This document shows, one piece after another, positions 62,615 to 64,000 of a stretch of 64,000 bases of DNA; positions within the stretch are counted from its first letter, which is position 1, and the number at the start of each line of letters is the position of its first letter. Below the pieces are notes generated by a model that did no database searches, had not been told where the DNA came from, and saw only the letters and a list, made by a program, of their open reading frames with translations. Source of the stretch: Cupriavidus yeoncheonensis (GTDB taxonomy: Bacteria > Pseudomonadota > Gammaproteobacteria > Burkholderiales > Burkholderiaceae). Where the stretch lies: positions 1-64,000 of the forward strand of contig NZ_CAJPUY010000013.1 of NCBI RefSeq assembly GCF_905397275.1. The letters are read 5' to 3'. The translations under genes were made by a program, and so were the position numbers.

Positions 62615-64000
62615 TCATTTCGCGCGTGTCGAGATCTCCACCAGGTCCGCGCTGATGCGCTCCTGCCCATACTTGTGCGCCATCTGGCCGAGCGGCTTTT
62701 CGAGCGCCTTCAGGTAGTCCTGCCACGACTCCACGTCGGAGCGCCGTCCGTCGAACAGCGGTGCCGGCGTGGTCAGCAACACCACCAGTTCCGTGCCGAA
62801 CGGCCGCGAGATCACCCAGTCGCCGCCATCGCCGATGGTGGCGCTGTAGCTGGCCGGTGCCTGGTGGCCCGGTACCCGCGCGCTGGGGACAAGATGGGCC
62901 ACATTGCCGTCTGCGGCGAAGTAGTCGACGTACACGTATGAATCCTGCGCGGGGGTGCGCAGCTCGAGCACCAGCGGCGTGCCTTCGGTGAGCTGCAGCT
63001 TGTCGCCGCGCGTGCGCAGCGATGACGCGACCGCACCCTCGCGGCGTCCGGACCAGTACGGCGCGATCATGCGCGCGACATCGCACTTGTCCGCGCTGAG
63101 CGGCTGCGTATCCACGTCTAGTGATTTCACCCCCGGCAGCGCGTTGAGCTGCTCGCGCAGGCGCGACACACCCACGCTCTCGGCCAGGTAGCCACGCACG
63201 CGCACCCTGCCGTTTTCCGGCGAGGTCGCCGCAAGCAGCGAGCAAGGCACTGCGGCCATCACGCGCAACACGGCCGGCATCGAGAATGCCTCGGCCGGCG
63301 GACGTACGACGGGAGCCGGTGGTGCCGGCGGCGCAGAGGGCGTAGAGGGCGCAGAGGGCGAACTGTCGGCCTGCGCCACCACCGGCGGCGCCTGCGCCGG
63401 CCGGCTGGTGCGCCATGCGAAGTAGCCCACCGCCGACACGCCCGCCAGGGCCGCCACGGCGGCGCCTGCCAGCAGCGCCGAGCGCCGCGGCGCCGATACC
63501 CCGGACGCCGCGCTCATGCCCGCCAGGAAGCGATCGACCGTCGGCATGCGCGTCTCGCGGTCCAGCGACAGTGCCTCGCGCAGCGTCTTCCATTGCGTGC
63601 GCGACAGCTCGCGCGGCTGCACCGGCTTGAGCCCCGCCGCGCGCGCCTGGTTTGCCGACATGCGTTCATACGGATGCCGGCCGGTCAGCAACTCGTACGT
63701 CACGCAGGCCAGCGCGTAGATGTCGTCGCGCGGATCGGGCTCGCGGTGGTCGAACATCTCGGGGCTCGCGTAGGCCGGCGTCATGCCGCCAAGCGAGCCA
63801 GGATCGAACACGGTCTTATCGGATTCGTCCGCCGGCGGCAGAAAACCGCGCGCGATGCCGAAGTCGATCACCTTCACTTCGCTGCTGTCGGTCAGGAACA
63901 CGTTGGCGGGCTTGAAGTCGCAATGCACGAAACCGCGCTCATGCGCATAGGCCAGCGCATGGCTCATGCCGGCGATAATGGGCATGGCCTTGGCCATGGG
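62615..64000 (-). CDS. Membrane Ser/Thr protein kinase with DUF4384-type C-terminus (cut by window end)
   Basis: The N-terminal part lies beyond the window; 462 residues are seen. The kinase part shows the catalytic loop HCDFKPANVFL (HCD in place of HRD), the DFG motif VIDFGIAR, and SPEMFDHREPDPRDDIYALA. A Pro-rich linker follows one membrane helix (AAVAALAGVSAVGYFAW). A BON-like stretch (VRVRGYLAESVGVSRLREQL) and a DUF4384-type domain (VYVDYFAADGNVAHLVPSAR, GTELVVLLTTPAPLF) lie on the outer side. It would phosphorylate Ser/Thr in the cytosol in response to an envelope signal. The PP2C phosphatase and FHA protein in the same cluster fit as partners. Confidence 0.88.
   Translation of the reverse strand, partial: PMAKAMPIIAGMSHALAYAHERGFVHCDFKPANVFLTDSSEVKVIDFGIARGFLPPADESDKTVFDPGSLGGMTPAYASPEMFDHREPDPRDDIYALACVTYELLTGRHPYERMSANQARAAGLKPVQPRELSRTQWKTLREALSLDRETRMPTVDRFLAGMSAASGVSAPRRSALLAGAAVAALAGVSAVGYFAWRTSRPAQAPPVVAQADSSPSAPSTPSAPPAPPAPVVRPPAEAFSMPAVLRVMAAVPCSLLAATSPENGRVRVRGYLAESVGVSRLREQLNALPGVKSLDVDTQPLSADKCDVARMIAPYWSGRREGAVASSLRTRGDKLQLTEGTPLVLELRTPAQDSYVYVDYFAADGNVAHLVPSARVPGHQAPASYSATIGDGGDWVISRPFGTELVVLLTTPAPLFDGRRSDVESWQDYLKALEKPLGQMAHKYGQERISADLVEISTRAK

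Noticed and set aside
47833..64000. Type VI secretion cluster
   Set aside because: Kinase, PP2C, FHA and FGE-type proteins suggest it, but no Tss sheath, ClpV, VgrG or Hcp gene is present; instead a type I channel set is seen.

Overview
The window is about 64 kb of GC-rich DNA with dense coding on both strands. It suggests a beta-proteobacterium of the Cupriavidus/Ralstonia group. The reasons are the pairing of prpC with an AcnA-type aconitase, a lytic transglycosylase gene between parE and parC, a DUF2863 gene, strong G/C bias at third codon positions, and the general codon style. The exact species cannot be fixed from sequence alone. No phage, CRISPR array, rRNA or complete insertion sequence was seen; one IS3-type transposase remnant is present.

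Region 1 (1-9.4 kb): the 3' end of prpC, a small periplasmic MliC-like protein, acnA, a 46-residue membrane peptide, a DUF2863 protein, a TrmB-like methyltransferase, an orphan family-5 solute-binding protein and a spermidine-synthase-like protein. Region 2 (9.4-17.3 kb): a PLP enzyme resembling Cds1 cysteine desulfhydrase, a lipocalin-like protein, an ArsR regulator coupled to a rare SRPBCC-GST fusion, a patatin-like lipoprotein, an IS3 remnant, a hypoxanthine-DNA glycosylase and htpG with a good sigma-32 promoter. Region 3 (17.4-25.5 kb): a MocR/GntR-aminotransferase regulator divergent from an eight-gene amino-acid-related run (VOC, AlaX, LysE, DMT exporter, RidA, cupin, aminotransferase, GST), closed by a convergent second LysE. 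Region 4 (25.9-39.7 kb): lldP, an ABC exporter, a split chromate-transporter pair, parC-slt-parE, an MFS transporter with a coupled mini-protein, and uup. Region 5 (39.9-46.4 kb): a large surface lipoprotein, an amino-acid binding protein, benE, a coiled-coil protein, an SMR pump, a 49-residue protein and tRNA-Arg(CCU).

Region 6 (46.6-64 kb) is the most unusual part. An apparent operon on the minus strand encodes a TolC-type lipoprotein, a tandem-FHA membrane protein, an HlyD-type adaptor, a cytosolic parvulin, an ABC exporter with two cyclic-nucleotide-binding-type domains plus an intact C39 peptidase, and a sigma-54 activator. It is flanked by a PP2C phosphatase, a formylglycine-generating-enzyme-like exported protein and a membrane Ser/Thr kinase with a DUF4384-type tail. 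Together these look like a type I, leader-cleaving secretion machine under Ser/Thr-phosphorylation and sigma-54 control. Three -24/-12 promoter candidates lie at its edges: before the TolC gene, before the phosphatase gene, and before an LRAT-domain gene. The exported substrate is not obvious. The kinase gene runs off the right end of the window.
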